From the NCBI GenBank assembly GCA_020444275.1, contig JAHLLG010000001.1, positions 1,081,773 through 1,145,772 on the forward strand: a stretch of DNA of 64,000 nucleotides, read 5' to 3'. This DNA is from Bacteroidota bacterium (GTDB lineage Bacteria > Bacteroidota > Bacteroidia > Bacteroidales > UBA12077). The notes beneath the pieces were generated by a model. The model saw only the letters and a program-made list of their open reading frames with translations. It searched no databases and had not been told where the DNA came from. Shown here in pieces: positions 1-11,877 of this stretch. How positions within the stretch are numbered: the stretch's first letter is position 1; every line of letters starts with the position of its first letter. The translations under genes were made by a program, and so were the position numbers.

Positions 1-577
1 GTCCGTTATTGCTAATTTCAAGGAGTAATTTCATTAAGTTTTCAGATGTTTCCGGATCAAGGTTACCAGTGGGTTCATCTGCTAAAATAATTTCAGGATC
101 GTTTAGCAGAGCGCGTGCTATAACAACACGCTGTTGTTCTCCTCCGGATAACTGATGAGGCATTTTATATCCTTTGTAACTTAATGCAACGCGATCTAAT
201 ACTTCGGCAATGCGATCATTTATCTCTGTTTTGTTTTTCCAACCGGTGGCTTTTAAAACAAACAGTAAATTATCATAAATAGTTCTGTCGGTAAGAAGCT
301 TAAAATCCTGGAAAACAATTCCCAGTTTCCTTCTTAGTAGCGGTGTTTGTTTGGTTTTTAGTTTGGTAAGATCATAGCCGGCAACTCTTGCTTCACCTTC
401 CACTAAAGGGATTTCGGCATTAATAGTTTTGATTAAACTGGTTTTTCCGCTACCAACCTTACCCACAAGATAAACAAATTCACCTTTATTTATCGATAGG
501 TTAACATCTGTAAGGATCAGGTGATCTTTCTGAAAAATATTTGCATGTTCAAATTCTATGATCGTATCTAAAGCCAT
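1..577 (-). CDS. ftsE: FtsE-like ABC transporter ATP-binding protein (partial, C-terminus outside window)
   Basis: The frame is open from an ATG at 577 to the window edge (192 codons), so the C-terminus is missing only because the window starts here. It has a Walker A GKVGSGKT (about residues 39-46), a Q-loop Gln at 90, an ABC signature LSGGEQQR (143-150) and a Walker B IILADEP (163-169) followed by the TGNLD typical of the FtsE/LolD/MacB group. FtsE is the cytoplasmic ATPase partner of the membrane protein FtsX and acts in division and control of peptidoglycan hydrolases. The lone-ATPase architecture and Bacteroidota context favour FtsE over LolD, but ftsX is not visible. It lies 21 bases downstream of a 65-residue gene on the same strand, so the two are probably co-transcribed. 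Confidence 0.85.
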   Translation of the reverse strand, partial: MALDTIIEFEHANIFQKDHLILTDVNLSINKGEFVYLVGKVGSGKTSLIKTINAEIPLVEGEARVAGYDLTKLKTKQTPLLRRKLGIVFQDFKLLTDRTIYDNLLFVLKATGWKNKTEINDRIAEVLDRVALSYKGYKMPHQLSGGEQQRVVIARALLNDPEIILADEPTGNLDPETSENLMKLLLEISNNG

Positions 578-598
578 AATTATTTTTATTAAAATCTA

Positions 599-796
599 TT
601 ATAATTTATATAAGATTCCAAATGGTGATGTTTCAATTAATTGTTTTATTTTTTGTTCATAATTTGTCAAGCCAAATTTCTGAATCTGGTTTTCCGGATG
701 ATTTGTTTTAAAATGCGCTAATAAAACAAAATTGTCATCCCTTATCTGAACATAATCAGGAATCTTATCTGTGCCTTGCGTTTTTAAAAAATACAT
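599..796 (-). CDS. Small conserved-looking hypothetical protein, 65 aa, upstream of ftsE
   Basis: A 65-residue reading frame with an ATG start lies 21 bases upstream of ftsE on the same strand. It has no signal peptide or membrane segment. It is charged and aromatic, with N-terminal MYFLKTQGTDKIPDYVQIRD and an amphipathic middle, and looks like a small soluble beta/alpha domain. A good -7 element (819-826) lies just upstream, which supports a real first gene of the ftsE transcript. I do not recognise the family and assign no function. Being co-directional with ftsE hints at a link to envelope or division but does not prove one. Confidence 0.6.
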   Translation of the reverse strand: MYFLKTQGTDKIPDYVQIRDDNFVLLAHFKTNHPENQIQKFGLTNYEQKIKQLIETSPFGILYKL

Positions 797-818
797 GGTA
801 TGCTATTTGCTTTAATCA

Positions 819-826
819 CAAATGTA
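819..826 (-). promoter_or_regulatory. Candidate -7 element for the 65-aa gene and ftsE
   Basis: On the minus strand this reads TACATTTG, an exact match to the Bacteroidota -7 consensus TAnnTTTG. It ends about 23 bases before the ATG at 796. I see no good TTTG -33 element at the expected distance, so confidence is moderate. Confidence 0.45.
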
Positions 827-1010
827 GATAAAAAAATAGAATTTTAGGATTTTGTTATGAGCACTTGCGAAAATAAGGTCAAATGTTGATAACTATAAAA
901 TATCTATTAAGATTAGATAATTTTTATAGAAATTAACAGTTTTATGTTAATTAAAAACGTGGGAATACACAAACGGTTAGCTTTATTCTTTATAAATTTA
1001 TGCGAATTTC

Positions 1011-1018
1011 AAGGAGAG
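1011..1018 (+). promoter_or_regulatory. Shine-Dalgarno that sets the start of the TPR gene
   Basis: AAGGAGAG lies 5 bases before the ATG at 1024 and downstream of the possible in-frame ATG at 1000. Strong SD sequences are rare in this window, so this one argues for initiation at 1024. That start also gives a cleaner signal peptide. Confidence 0.6.
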
Positions 1019-1023
1019 ATTAT

Positions 1024-4000
1024 ATGATAAAACAAACATATTTTAAATTACTAACAGTTAGCTTGTTAGTGATTATGGGTATAGAGGTTTTTGGACAAAA
1101 ACCAAGAATTTATACCGATCCTGATTTAACTTATAAAACCGGATTAGAACTTTTCGAAAAGCAAAAGTATGGCGTGGCTCAAAAACATTTTCAGGAAGCC
1201 ATAAAGTTATATGGCGATGAAAATGTTGAATTCAAGGCAAATGCCGAGTTTTATACTGCAATTTGTGCAATCGAGCTCTTTAACGAGGATGCTGAATATT
1301 TAATCTCTCGTTTTATTGCTGAACATCCAGAAAATTCAAAGGTAAATGCTGCTTACTTTCACATGGCCAAGTTTCAGTATCGACAAAAGCAATATCATCA
1401 GGCAATTAATTGGTTTAACAAACTAAATAAAAATAAGCTAAACGATGAGGAGCTGGATGAATATCACTTTAAGCTGGGATACAGCTTTTTTATGCGTAAA
1501 AAATACAACAAAGCGAGTGCGCAGTTTTATGAAATAAAAGATTTAAATACCAAGTACAGCGCTCCTGCAAAATACTATTATGCCCATATTGCATATCAGG
1601 ATAAAAATTATGAAACAGCACTGCAAGGATTTCAGAGCTTAAGTACGAATGAAACATTTGCTCCTGTTGTGCCATACTATATTACCCAAATTTATTATCT
1701 ACAGGGGCGATACGATGAGGTGTTGGAGTATGCTCCGGCTTTACTGGAATCGGCAAGTGCTAAGCGCACACCTGAAATTGCTAAGGTAATTGGAGATTCA
1801 TATTACAAAAAGCAACAGTACAGCGATGCTATTGAGTATTTGCAAAAACATAAAAATGAAGCAAAAACAGTAACCAGAAAAGATTACTACCAGTTAGGAT
1901 ATTGTTACTATCAATTAGATCAGTATGATAGTGCAGCTGTTGCTTTCGAAAATGCCGTTGGCGAAACCGATATGCTTGGACAAAATGCCTATTTTCATTT
2001 AGCGGATTGCTATATTGAGCTCGATGAGAAAAATAAAGCACGACTGGCTTTTGAGTTTGCTTCTAAACTCGATTTTGATGCAGAAATTAAAGAAGAGGCA
2101 CTTTTTAATTATGCACTGCTAACTTACGAATTGTATCATTCACCATTTAATGAAGCAATTGGAGCTTTCCACGATTTTATCGAATTATATCCAAACTCTG
2201 ATCGATTAGACGATGCCTATAACTTTTTAGTTATGGCATACCTCTACACTAGTAATTATAAGGAGGCTTTAAATTCCCTGGAAATGATTTCTGAAAAAGA
2301 TCACGGGATGAAAGAAGCCTATCAAAAGGTTGCTTACTACAGAGGATTAGAACTCTTTAACAATTTGCACTATCAGGAAGCAATTGAAACCTTTGATAAA
2401 TCGCTTCAATATCCTGGTTATAACAGGAATATTGCTGCACAAAGCTATTATTGGAAAGCTGAGGCATATTATCAATTGGAGAAATACGAACAAGCTATTG
2501 AGTCATATGATAAGTTTTTAATATCAAGTGGTGCTTTTCAGTTAGAGGAGTATAATCTGGCGCACTACAATATGGGATATTCTTACTTTAAGTTAAAAGA
2601 TTATCCAAATGCAATTCAGTGGTTTAGAAAGTATATCGGATTTACCAAGAATGAGAAGTCTAAAACTGTTGCAGATGCTTACAACAGAATTGGCGATAGC
2701 TACTTTATTACAAGAACATACTGGGTTGCTATTGAGTTTTATGATAAAGCGATTGCTGTTGGTTTACTGGATAAGGATTATGCACTTTTCCAACGTGGTT
2801 TTGCATTAGGTTTGGTAATTCGTCCAGAGAAAAAAATAAACACCTTACAGCGCTTGTTGGATGAACACCCCGAATCTGCTTATGTGGACGATGCTTTATT
2901 CGAAATGGCCAAAAGTTATATGGATCTGCAAAAGCAGGATGAGGCTATCGAAAAGTACAAGCGTGTAATTGACGAATTTCCGGCAAGCAGTTATGTTAAA
3001 AAATCACTGGTGCAGTTAGGTTTATTGAATTATAACCAGGACAATAACGAAGAAGCACTTAAATACTATCAACGCGTTGTTGCAGAGTTTCCGGGTACAG
3101 CCGAAGCGAAAAATGCATTAACCGGTATTAAGAATATTTATGTTGATATGAACGATGTAGATGCTTATTTTGCTTATGTTAATGGTTTGGGCGAATTTGC
3201 AGATATCAGTTTAAGTGAGCAGGATTCTCTTACCTATATTTCCGCCGAAAAAATGTATATGGCAGGTAATTGCGAAAAATCAATTCTGCAGTTTAATGAT
3301 TATCTGTCAAAATTTCCTGACGGTTCGTTTGTTTTAAATGCTAAATTCTACCTGGCTGATTGTTACAATCGCAATGAAAATTTTGAACGCGCATTAGAGG
3401 CATATAATTACGTAATTGAAAAACCAAAGAATACATTTACAGAACAGGCTTTAATAGCTGCTGCTCAAATAAATTATGCGAACAAAAATTACGAAGAAGC
3501 TTTAGCGGATTATCAAAAGTTAGATCAGGTTGCCGAGGTGAATAATCACTTAATAGAATCAAGGGTTGGACAATTACGAACAAGCTATCTGTTAAACGAT
3601 TATAAGAATGCCATTGCAGCAGCAGATAAGGTGTTACATACCGAAAAAATCTCTGGTGAATATAAACGCGAAGCGCATTACAAAAAGGGCAAAGCGTTAC
3701 TAAAGACTGATAACAAGGAATTAGCACTCGACGAGTTTAGAATTATTTCCGAAGAGGTAAATAGCAAAGAAGGAGCAGAAGCAAAATACCTGATTTGTAA
3801 AATATATTATGAAGATAAGCAGTTAGAAGTAGCCGAAACGGAAGTGTTTGATTTTGCTGCACAGAATACTTCACAGGAATACTGGTTAGCTAAATCTTTT
3901 ATCTTACTTGCAGATATTTACCTGGCCAAAGAAGATATGTTCCAGGCTAAGCATACTTTAAAGAGTATTATCGATAATTATAATCCTAATGCTGATGATG

Positions 4001-4164
4001 AAATAGTTGCTACAGCAAAAGAGAAATACAATGCTATACTTGCAAAGGAAAAAGAAATTGAGGAACAAAAAGGGTCAGATGAAATTGAATTGAATTTCGA
4101 AGAGAATAAAGAAGGACAATATAACGAGTTATTCGAAGAAAAAACGGATACTATAAGCTTTTAA
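1024..4164 (+). CDS. Large secreted tetratricopeptide-repeat protein
   Basis: From ATG 1024 the product has 1046 residues: a signal peptide (MIKQTYFKLL... ending near VFGQ, about residue 25), then almost continuous TPR-like helical pairs to about residue 1000, and a charged C-terminus rich in Glu and Lys. Repeat signatures such as A.YYKGLALF.., YPNSDRLDDAYNFL and FPASSYVKKSLVQLG recur about every 34-37 residues. No enzyme motif is visible. The protein should be exported to the periplasm, where TPR arrays act as assembly or docking scaffolds. The next gene starts 11 bases later and encodes an outer-membrane barrel, so the two probably work together. The frame could also start at 1000, but the SD at 1011 and the signal peptide favour 1024. 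Confidence 0.85.
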   Translation: MIKQTYFKLLTVSLLVIMGIEVFGQKPRIYTDPDLTYKTGLELFEKQKYGVAQKHFQEAIKLYGDENVEFKANAEFYTAICAIELFNEDAEYLISRFIAEHPENSKVNAAYFHMAKFQYRQKQYHQAINWFNKLNKNKLNDEELDEYHFKLGYSFFMRKKYNKASAQFYEIKDLNTKYSAPAKYYYAHIAYQDKNYETALQGFQSLSTNETFAPVVPYYITQIYYLQGRYDEVLEYAPALLESASAKRTPEIAKVIGDSYYKKQQYSDAIEYLQKHKNEAKTVTRKDYYQLGYCYYQLDQYDSAAVAFENAVGETDMLGQNAYFHLADCYIELDEKNKARLAFEFASKLDFDAEIKEEALFNYALLTYELYHSPFNEAIGAFHDFIELYPNSDRLDDAYNFLVMAYLYTSNYKEALNSLEMISEKDHGMKEAYQKVAYYRGLELFNNLHYQEAIETFDKSLQYPGYNRNIAAQSYYWKAEAYYQLEKYEQAIESYDKFLISSGAFQLEEYNLAHYNMGYSYFKLKDYPNAIQWFRKYIGFTKNEKSKTVADAYNRIGDSYFITRTYWVAIEFYDKAIAVGLLDKDYALFQRGFALGLVIRPEKKINTLQRLLDEHPESAYVDDALFEMAKSYMDLQKQDEAIEKYKRVIDEFPASSYVKKSLVQLGLLNYNQDNNEEALKYYQRVVAEFPGTAEAKNALTGIKNIYVDMNDVDAYFAYVNGLGEFADISLSEQDSLTYISAEKMYMAGNCEKSILQFNDYLSKFPDGSFVLNAKFYLADCYNRNENFERALEAYNYVIEKPKNTFTEQALIAAAQINYANKNYEEALADYQKLDQVAEVNNHLIESRVGQLRTSYLLNDYKNAIAAADKVLHTEKISGEYKREAHYKKGKALLKTDNKELALDEFRIISEEVNSKEGAEAKYLICKIYYEDKQLEVAETEVFDFAAQNTSQEYWLAKSFILLADIYLAKEDMFQAKHTLKSIIDNYNPNADDEIVATAKEKYNAILAKEKEIEEQKGSDEIELNFEENKEGQYNELFEEKTDTISF

Positions 4165-4175
4165 AAAGAACAGAT

Positions 4176-5840
4176 ATGATTCGTAAAATATTTATATATA
4201 TACCAGTTACCGCGTGTCTGATTGTATTGGCTCACGTAGTTAACGCACAGGAAAAACTTCAGAAAGAAGTACAGGTTGTTAAACCGTATGAACCTACAAT
4301 TTCTGATGCTTATAAAATTACTCACCTGCCAAAAATAACAGATACTGTAAAAACAATTCCTGAAATTAACTATTTGTTGCAGACCAAACCAATGAATGTT
4401 GGGTACGATATTACCCCCATAAAGCCTGCCAAAATGGTTGGAGAACCACTTTCAAAATTGTATAACAGTCATGTAAAGGTTGGGATAGGAACAAAAATGT
4501 TACCCATGTTCGAAGCTTATGTGAACAATAAACGATCAAAAGATTATTCAATTGGAGCATACTACAAATTTCTAAACTCTATCGGTCAGGTTACCATGGA
4601 CAATGATGAGAAAGAGTTTGCTGGTTTTAGCGACAATGATTTATCATTCTTTGGTAAAAAATTTATGGATAATTCCATACTACTTGGAGAGTTAGGCGTA
4701 CTGAGTAATACCCGTTACTTTTATGGTTACGACACAAAAGTGGATACCATAATTGAGAAAGAGAATATTAAACAAAATTTTCTGAATTTTAATCTTAGTG
4801 CCCATTATAAAAGCGATTACGTTGATTCGCTGCACCTTAATTATGATTTTGGTGTAAACTTTGACTATACCAGAGATAAGTTTGATAATAATGAGTTAGG
4901 TTTTAAGATTTCTGGTGATGTAAACAGAATTTTTACCAAAGAAATGGTGGGAGTAAAGGTGGCAGTTGAACACTTTTCCACTAATGAAGCCCTGGATTCA
5001 TCGAATAACACCGTAATTAATATAAATCCATGGATAGGAATATTCGGCGATAAATGGAGAGTAAGAGCGGGAATTAATATCTTTTCAGATATACGAGATG
5101 ATAATTCGCAGGCATTGTATTATCCAACAGGTCATTTGGAATACGATATGGCAAATCACTATCTAATTCCTTATGCAGGGGTTGATGGCAAGCTGGAAGT
5201 AAATAATTTTCAAAAAATAAGCCAGGTTAATCCATTTTTAACACCCGGAACGCATATTTACAATACCGATCACAAAATTAAATTATATGGAGGTATACGC
5301 GGCAATTTTAATTCAACAACCTATTATAATTTTAAAGTATCGTACGAGTTAATCGACAATATGCCTTTTTATTATAATGATTTGATGAATACGGATAGTA
5401 TTGGTAATACATTTGGTGTATTGTATGATGATATTACGTTATTAACTTATTTTGGAGAAATTTCAGTCTCACCATCCGAAGCCTTAACGTTTAATGCAAA
5501 AGCTTATTTCAGAGACTATGAGATGGAAAATGAGGCCGAACCTTGGCATAAATCATCATTTGATATGTCTTTTACCACAAGGTATAATTTACGCGATAAA
5601 ATTATCTTAAAAGGTGATATTTTGGCCATTGGAAAGCGCTATGTTAAATTGAATGATGCGGGAGATATTGGAGAGCTAGAGTCGGCTATTGATATTAATA
5701 TTGGTGCTGAGTACAGATATTCAAGAGTGTTGTCAGGATTTATTCAGTTGAATAACATCCTATCTGATGGTTACTATGAGTGGAATTATTATCCTACCTA
5801 TGGATTTAATATACTTTTGGGACTTACATATTCATTCTAG
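4176..5840 (+). CDS. Outer-membrane beta-barrel protein paired with the TPR protein
   Basis: A 554-residue protein with an N-terminal signal peptide (cleavage near VVNAQ, about residue 25), a short periplasmic segment with VQVVKPYEPTISDAYKI at about 30-47, and then many alternating amphipathic strands ending in the aromatic GLTYSF typical of outer-membrane barrels. The N-terminal segment has no recognisable TonB box or full plug, although the barrel resembles porin or TonB-dependent-receptor barrels. It begins 11 bases after the TPR gene and is almost certainly in its operon. The ligand or cargo is unknown; a combined scaffold and barrel role in export, assembly or uptake is inference from the pairing. 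Confidence 0.75.
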   Translation: MIRKIFIYIPVTACLIVLAHVVNAQEKLQKEVQVVKPYEPTISDAYKITHLPKITDTVKTIPEINYLLQTKPMNVGYDITPIKPAKMVGEPLSKLYNSHVKVGIGTKMLPMFEAYVNNKRSKDYSIGAYYKFLNSIGQVTMDNDEKEFAGFSDNDLSFFGKKFMDNSILLGELGVLSNTRYFYGYDTKVDTIIEKENIKQNFLNFNLSAHYKSDYVDSLHLNYDFGVNFDYTRDKFDNNELGFKISGDVNRIFTKEMVGVKVAVEHFSTNEALDSSNNTVININPWIGIFGDKWRVRAGINIFSDIRDDNSQALYYPTGHLEYDMANHYLIPYAGVDGKLEVNNFQKISQVNPFLTPGTHIYNTDHKIKLYGGIRGNFNSTTYYNFKVSYELIDNMPFYYNDLMNTDSIGNTFGVLYDDITLLTYFGEISVSPSEALTFNAKAYFRDYEMENEAEPWHKSSFDMSFTTRYNLRDKIILKGDILAIGKRYVKLNDAGDIGELESAIDINIGAEYRYSRVLSGFIQLNNILSDGYYEWNYYPTYGFNILLGLTYSF

Positions 5841-8165
<2,325 letters not shown>

Positions 8166-8182
8166 TTAGTTTCAGATATTAA

Positions 8183-8218
8183 AAAAAAGGCGATAAAAAA
8201 TAGTTTATCGCCTTTTTT
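8183..8218 (+). terminator. Bidirectional terminator between gyrB and the S9 hydrolase gene
   Basis: Arms GGCGATAAA and TTTATCGCC are flanked by an A run before and a T run after, with a 6-base loop. It lies between two convergent genes and can stop transcription in both directions. Confidence 0.85.
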
Positions 8219-8240
8219 GTTTTAAATGCTGAGAGTTTAT

Positions 8241-9329
8241 TTAATTAAATTTATATGCTGCTTTCTCTAAATCTCGAACTGAATTTATTTTTTTAGGAGG
8301 ATTTAAAAACTGATCTAAAAACTTATAGATCTTTACTCGTATTTCACGCGCTTCTTTGGTATCCATCCTATCAAAAGAGTGGCCTCCAGGCACAGCCTGG
8401 AAAATTTCATAATCGAATTTAGCACCATTTGCTTTTAACGATTTTATAAGATGTTCTACTTCCAGAACATTTACATCATCATCAATTGTGTTGGTATGAA
8501 TTAAAAGAGGAGGATTACTTTTATACTTGTGCGTGTTCCAGGCTGGCGACCGTCTTCTATATTCCTGCACATCTTCAAAAGCTGTTTTACCAATATGATA
8601 ATCGGCAGAATACAAATCACGATATCCTTGTGTTTGGTAACCCATACGGGCGATTAAATCGCTTACCGGAACCCCTGCAAATGCAACCTTGTAATTTTTC
8701 GGATGATCAAAAATATTCATTAAAGTAATTAATCCGCCATGACTCCAACCAATAATTCCTACCCGGTTTTTATCAACTATATCATAATTATCAATCATAA
8801 ATTGACGGCTTGCATTTACATCTTCAACTTCTAATCCACCGTAATCAATCTTCTCATAATGCCCTTTACCATACCCTGTACTGCCTCTGTATTCAGCTGC
8901 AACAACAATATATTGTTGCGCCATTAATTCGCGAATAATATGCGTGTAATACGTTGTAAAGTCGGCATGTACACCTCCATGTGGCAATACTATTAGGGGG
9001 TATTTCTTAGAAGGATCAATATCTTTTGGGATAAATGTGTAGGTCCAGAATTTAACCGGATTTCCTGCACCTTGTGCTGTTGGATTTTCTTCTTTCCATT
9101 TTGGCGGTCCATAAATATAAACTTTATCAACATAAGCAACATCACCTACTTTATTGTACCATAAAATGTCGTCTGAAATTTTTTCCAGTCGATCCAGGCG
9201 ATGATTCAAATACTCCAGTTGGTCGTTTAACTTTTCTATAATAGCATCTTTGTCTGCATCTGTTTGAGCAAAGCTAATTGAAGCACCTAGTATTAAAAAT
9301 AAAATAAATAGTTGAGTAACTTTTTTCAT
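8241..9329 (-). CDS. Secreted S9-type alpha/beta-hydrolase (prolyl oligopeptidase family)
   Basis: 362 residues. A signal peptide (cleavage near SISFAQ, residues 20-22) is followed by a predicted helical segment (about 25-55) and an alpha/beta-hydrolase domain. The nucleophile is Ser196 in GWSHGG, the oxyanion region is HGG at about 117-119, the acid is one of the Asp residues at 283-285 (TIDDD) and the histidine is His317 in GGHSFD. This is the C-terminal catalytic module of S9 peptidases without the large beta-propeller, so it may be a dipeptidyl-type peptidase or an esterase. It should act in the periplasm or outside the cell. The gene stands alone, convergent with gyrB; dapF lies upstream on the same strand with a 49-base gap. 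Confidence 0.85.
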   Translation of the reverse strand: MKKVTQLFILFLILGASISFAQTDADKDAIIEKLNDQLEYLNHRLDRLEKISDDILWYNKVGDVAYVDKVYIYGPPKWKEENPTAQGAGNPVKFWTYTFIPKDIDPSKKYPLIVLPHGGVHADFTTYYTHIIRELMAQQYIVVAAEYRGSTGYGKGHYEKIDYGGLEVEDVNASRQFMIDNYDIVDKNRVGIIGWSHGGLITLMNIFDHPKNYKVAFAGVPVSDLIARMGYQTQGYRDLYSADYHIGKTAFEDVQEYRRRSPAWNTHKYKSNPPLLIHTNTIDDDVNVLEVEHLIKSLKANGAKFDYEIFQAVPGGHSFDRMDTKEAREIRVKIYKFLDQFLNPPKKINSVRDLEKAAYKFN

Positions 9330-9378
9330 GATATTAATTTTAGGATTATGTGGTTAGACTATCTTAATTTGTACACGT

Positions 9379-10158
9379 TTAAATGGTAATTTCTCCTTTA
9401 AACACGAAAGTAGCCGGACCGGTTAACCAGATATTTTTAAATGATTTATTATCAATCTTTTCGAAGGAAACTTTCAGATTACCTCCCTTGGTAATAATTC
9501 TATATGAACTTTTGTCAGTTTTAGTATGAATTGAAGCAGATATGGCAGATGCTGTTGCACCTGTACCACATGATAAAGTTTCATTTTCAACACCTCGTTC
9601 GTATGTTCTTACATATAGTTCATTGTTCTTAAACTCAACAAAGTTTACATTGGTTCCATCGGGTTTAAATTCTCCACTGTATCTAATTTCTCTACCTCTG
9701 TTTATTACATCAATTTTATCAATCTCATCTCTAAATAGAACATAATGAGGCGAACCTGTATTAAGATAGTAATTGTTGTTAACTGCATTAACACCAGATA
9801 CATCCTGCATTTCTAATGAAATTGTTTCATCATTATTAAGAATTGCTTTATGGATTCCGTCAATAGCTTTAAATTGCGTTTCTTTATCAATAATACCCAG
9901 CCTTTTGGCGAAAGAAACCAGACATCTTCCACCGTTACCACACATGGTACTTTCTTTACCATCCGAATTAAAGTATTTCATCGCAAAGTCATAATCAGCA
10001 TCATTTTCAAGTAGCATTAATCCATCAGCACCAATGCCAAATCTTCTGTCGCATAATGTATTGATTTGTTGTTCGGTAAATTTTACTTTCAATTCTCTGT
10101 TATCCATGATAACAAAATCGTTGCCTGTTCCCTGATATTTGTAAAAATTGAACTTCAT
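9379..10158 (-). CDS. dapF: Diaminopimelate epimerase
   Basis: A 259-residue cytoplasmic enzyme that interconverts LL- and meso-diaminopimelate, supplying lysine synthesis and peptidoglycan cross-linking. The two catalytic cysteines are present: Cys73 in MCGNGGRC and Cys197 in SCGTGA. Other family motifs include the N-terminal YQGTGNDFV, FGIGADG, the substrate-binding FNSDG and the YERGVENETLSCGTG block. Its length matches the family and it has no signal peptide. It is upstream of the secreted S9 hydrolase on the minus strand and divergent from htrA across a 149-base region that must hold both promoters. Confidence 0.96.
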   Translation of the reverse strand: MKFNFYKYQGTGNDFVIMDNRELKVKFTEQQINTLCDRRFGIGADGLMLLENDADYDFAMKYFNSDGKESTMCGNGGRCLVSFAKRLGIIDKETQFKAIDGIHKAILNNDETISLEMQDVSGVNAVNNNYYLNTGSPHYVLFRDEIDKIDVINRGREIRYSGEFKPDGTNVNFVEFKNNELYVRTYERGVENETLSCGTGATASAISASIHTKTDKSSYRIITKGGNLKVSFEKIDNKSFKNIWLTGPATFVFKGEITI

Positions 10159-10307
10159 ATGCTATTTTTTTGTAAACTTATAAATAAATTGCGATAAAGT
10201 TACAATAGTTTATAGTTTGTTAAATAATGTTAAACAAGCTCCTGTTTTAAAGCAATAGGTATTAATTTTGATTAATGATTGTAGTTGTAAATTAAAAATT
10301 GTTAGCT

Positions 10308-11795
10308 ATGAAAACCAAGAGATTTTTAGGAAATATTTCAATTGCTATATTATCTGCTTTAATAGCAGTATTTGTATATTCTCATTATTTTAGAAAAGAG
10401 AATTCTTCAACGGTAAGTATTGAACAGCAGAAACAAAAAGCGCTTGATTTGTTAGAAGATTCGAATCAGGTGAATTATTCACCGGCTCCATATGGAACAA
10501 ATGGTGATATAGTTGATTTTACAGAAGCTGCCGACAAAAGTGTTCATGCGGTTGTTCACGTAACCTCTAAGTATAATCTGCAAAACGATGAATATTATCA
10601 AAATCCGATTTATGATTTTCTTTTTGGTAATGTCCAAAGACAACCAAGTGTATCATTTGGTTCAGGAGTAATTATTTCCGAGGATGGATACATTGTTACT
10701 AATTACCACGTTGTTGAGAAATCGGATGAAATACAGGTTGTACTTAACGATAAAAGAACTTTTTCTGCTGAGGTTATCGGGACAGATCCCGGAACTGATT
10801 TGGCATTACTTAAAGTCGAAGGAGAAAAGTTGCCATATATTGAGCTGGGTAATTCTGATTTGTTGAAAGTTGGTGAATGGGTATTGGCAGTTGGTAACCC
10901 GTTCAATTTAACTTCTACAGTTACAGCAGGAATAGTAAGTGCAAAGGCGCGAAACATAAATATTTTAAGAGATCAAAGCAGGTACCCCATTGAATCTTAC
11001 ATTCAAACAGATGCAGCCGTTAACAGAGGTAACAGTGGAGGAGCATTGGTAAATCTTCGTGGAGAGCTGGTAGGAGTGAATTCTGCTATTATATCTCCTT
11101 CCGGAACTTATTCCGGATATTCTTTTGCTATTCCAATTAATCTGGTGAAAAAAGTTGTTGCAGATATTATTAAATATGGTGAGGTACAAAGAGCCATTCT
11201 TGGAGTTTCAATTTTTGATGTAAATAGTGTTGTAGCCGATGAATATAATTTGAATAAGATCGAGGGAGTATTTGTTGAATCGGTTACCGACGATGGAGCT
11301 GCAAGAGATGCAGGAATTAAAAAGGGAGATGTTGTCCTTGAAATAAATAATATTAAAGTAAATAGTGCAACGGAACTTACCGAGCAAATTGGAAAATATA
11401 GACCAGGTGAAACCATATATGTTACGGTTAAAAGAGATAATAAAAGGAAACAATTTGAAGTGGTTTTACGTAATATGCATGGAAACACTAAAATTGTAAA
11501 AGCAGAAGAGTATCTGGAGGTTCTTGGAGCATCGTTTCAGAAACTAAGTACCAGCGAAAGACGAAGATTGGGTGTAGATTACGGAATTGGAGTTGTTGAT
11601 CTGAAAGATGGAGCTTTACGTGACGCTGGAATTAAAGAGAATTTTGTAATTACTCGCATTCAAAGCGAAAAAATTACAGATGTGGAAGATCTGAAAAGAG
11701 TTCTTAGTCGTGAAGGATTAGGTGCTGTTACCGAAATTGAAGGTACATATCCGGGAAGCCGCTACATGTATGTTTACAAAGTAAAAATTGAATAG
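10308..11795 (+). CDS. degP: HtrA/DegP-type periplasmic serine protease with PDZ domains
   Basis: From the ATG at 10308 the product has 495 residues; the frame extends to a TTG at 10299, but the ATG gives a proper N-terminal signal anchor (about residues 7-24). The trypsin-like domain carries His134 (TNYHVVE), Asp164 (GTDLALL) and Ser243 (RGNSGGAL). A PDZ domain follows at about 290-385 (VFVESVTDDGAARDAGIKKG) and a second, more divergent one at about 400-495 (VVDLKDGALRDAGI). Family members degrade or refold damaged envelope proteins in the periplasm. It is divergent from dapF and 82 bases upstream of the sigma-factor gene. Confidence 0.94.
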   Translation: MKTKRFLGNISIAILSALIAVFVYSHYFRKENSSTVSIEQQKQKALDLLEDSNQVNYSPAPYGTNGDIVDFTEAADKSVHAVVHVTSKYNLQNDEYYQNPIYDFLFGNVQRQPSVSFGSGVIISEDGYIVTNYHVVEKSDEIQVVLNDKRTFSAEVIGTDPGTDLALLKVEGEKLPYIELGNSDLLKVGEWVLAVGNPFNLTSTVTAGIVSAKARNINILRDQSRYPIESYIQTDAAVNRGNSGGALVNLRGELVGVNSAIISPSGTYSGYSFAIPINLVKKVVADIIKYGEVQRAILGVSIFDVNSVVADEYNLNKIEGVFVESVTDDGAARDAGIKKGDVVLEINNIKVNSATELTEQIGKYRPGETIYVTVKRDNKRKQFEVVLRNMHGNTKIVKAEEYLEVLGASFQKLSTSERRRLGVDYGIGVVDLKDGALRDAGIKENFVITRIQSEKITDVEDLKRVLSREGLGAVTEIEGTYPGSRYMYVYKVKIE

Positions 11796-11877
11796 TGTAT
11801 TGTTTTAGTTGTTTCTATAAATAAGAAGGCGTTAATACAATCAAATAATATTCATTCGCTCAAATTTCTTGTAATTC

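Noticed and set aside
1-577. ftsE as a truncated pseudogene
   Set aside because: The reading frame is intact to the first base; only the window edge removes the C-terminus.
10299-10310. Longer start (TTG) for the HtrA gene
   Set aside because: It adds only three residues before an ATG that begins a normal signal anchor. Similar spurious non-ATG extensions precede recN (22059), cysD (40682), uvrB (14809) and bamD (18707).
11108-11488. 126-codon minus-strand frame inside the HtrA gene
   Set aside because: It is fully covered by the PDZ-encoding part of the protease gene and shows low-complexity composition with no domain.
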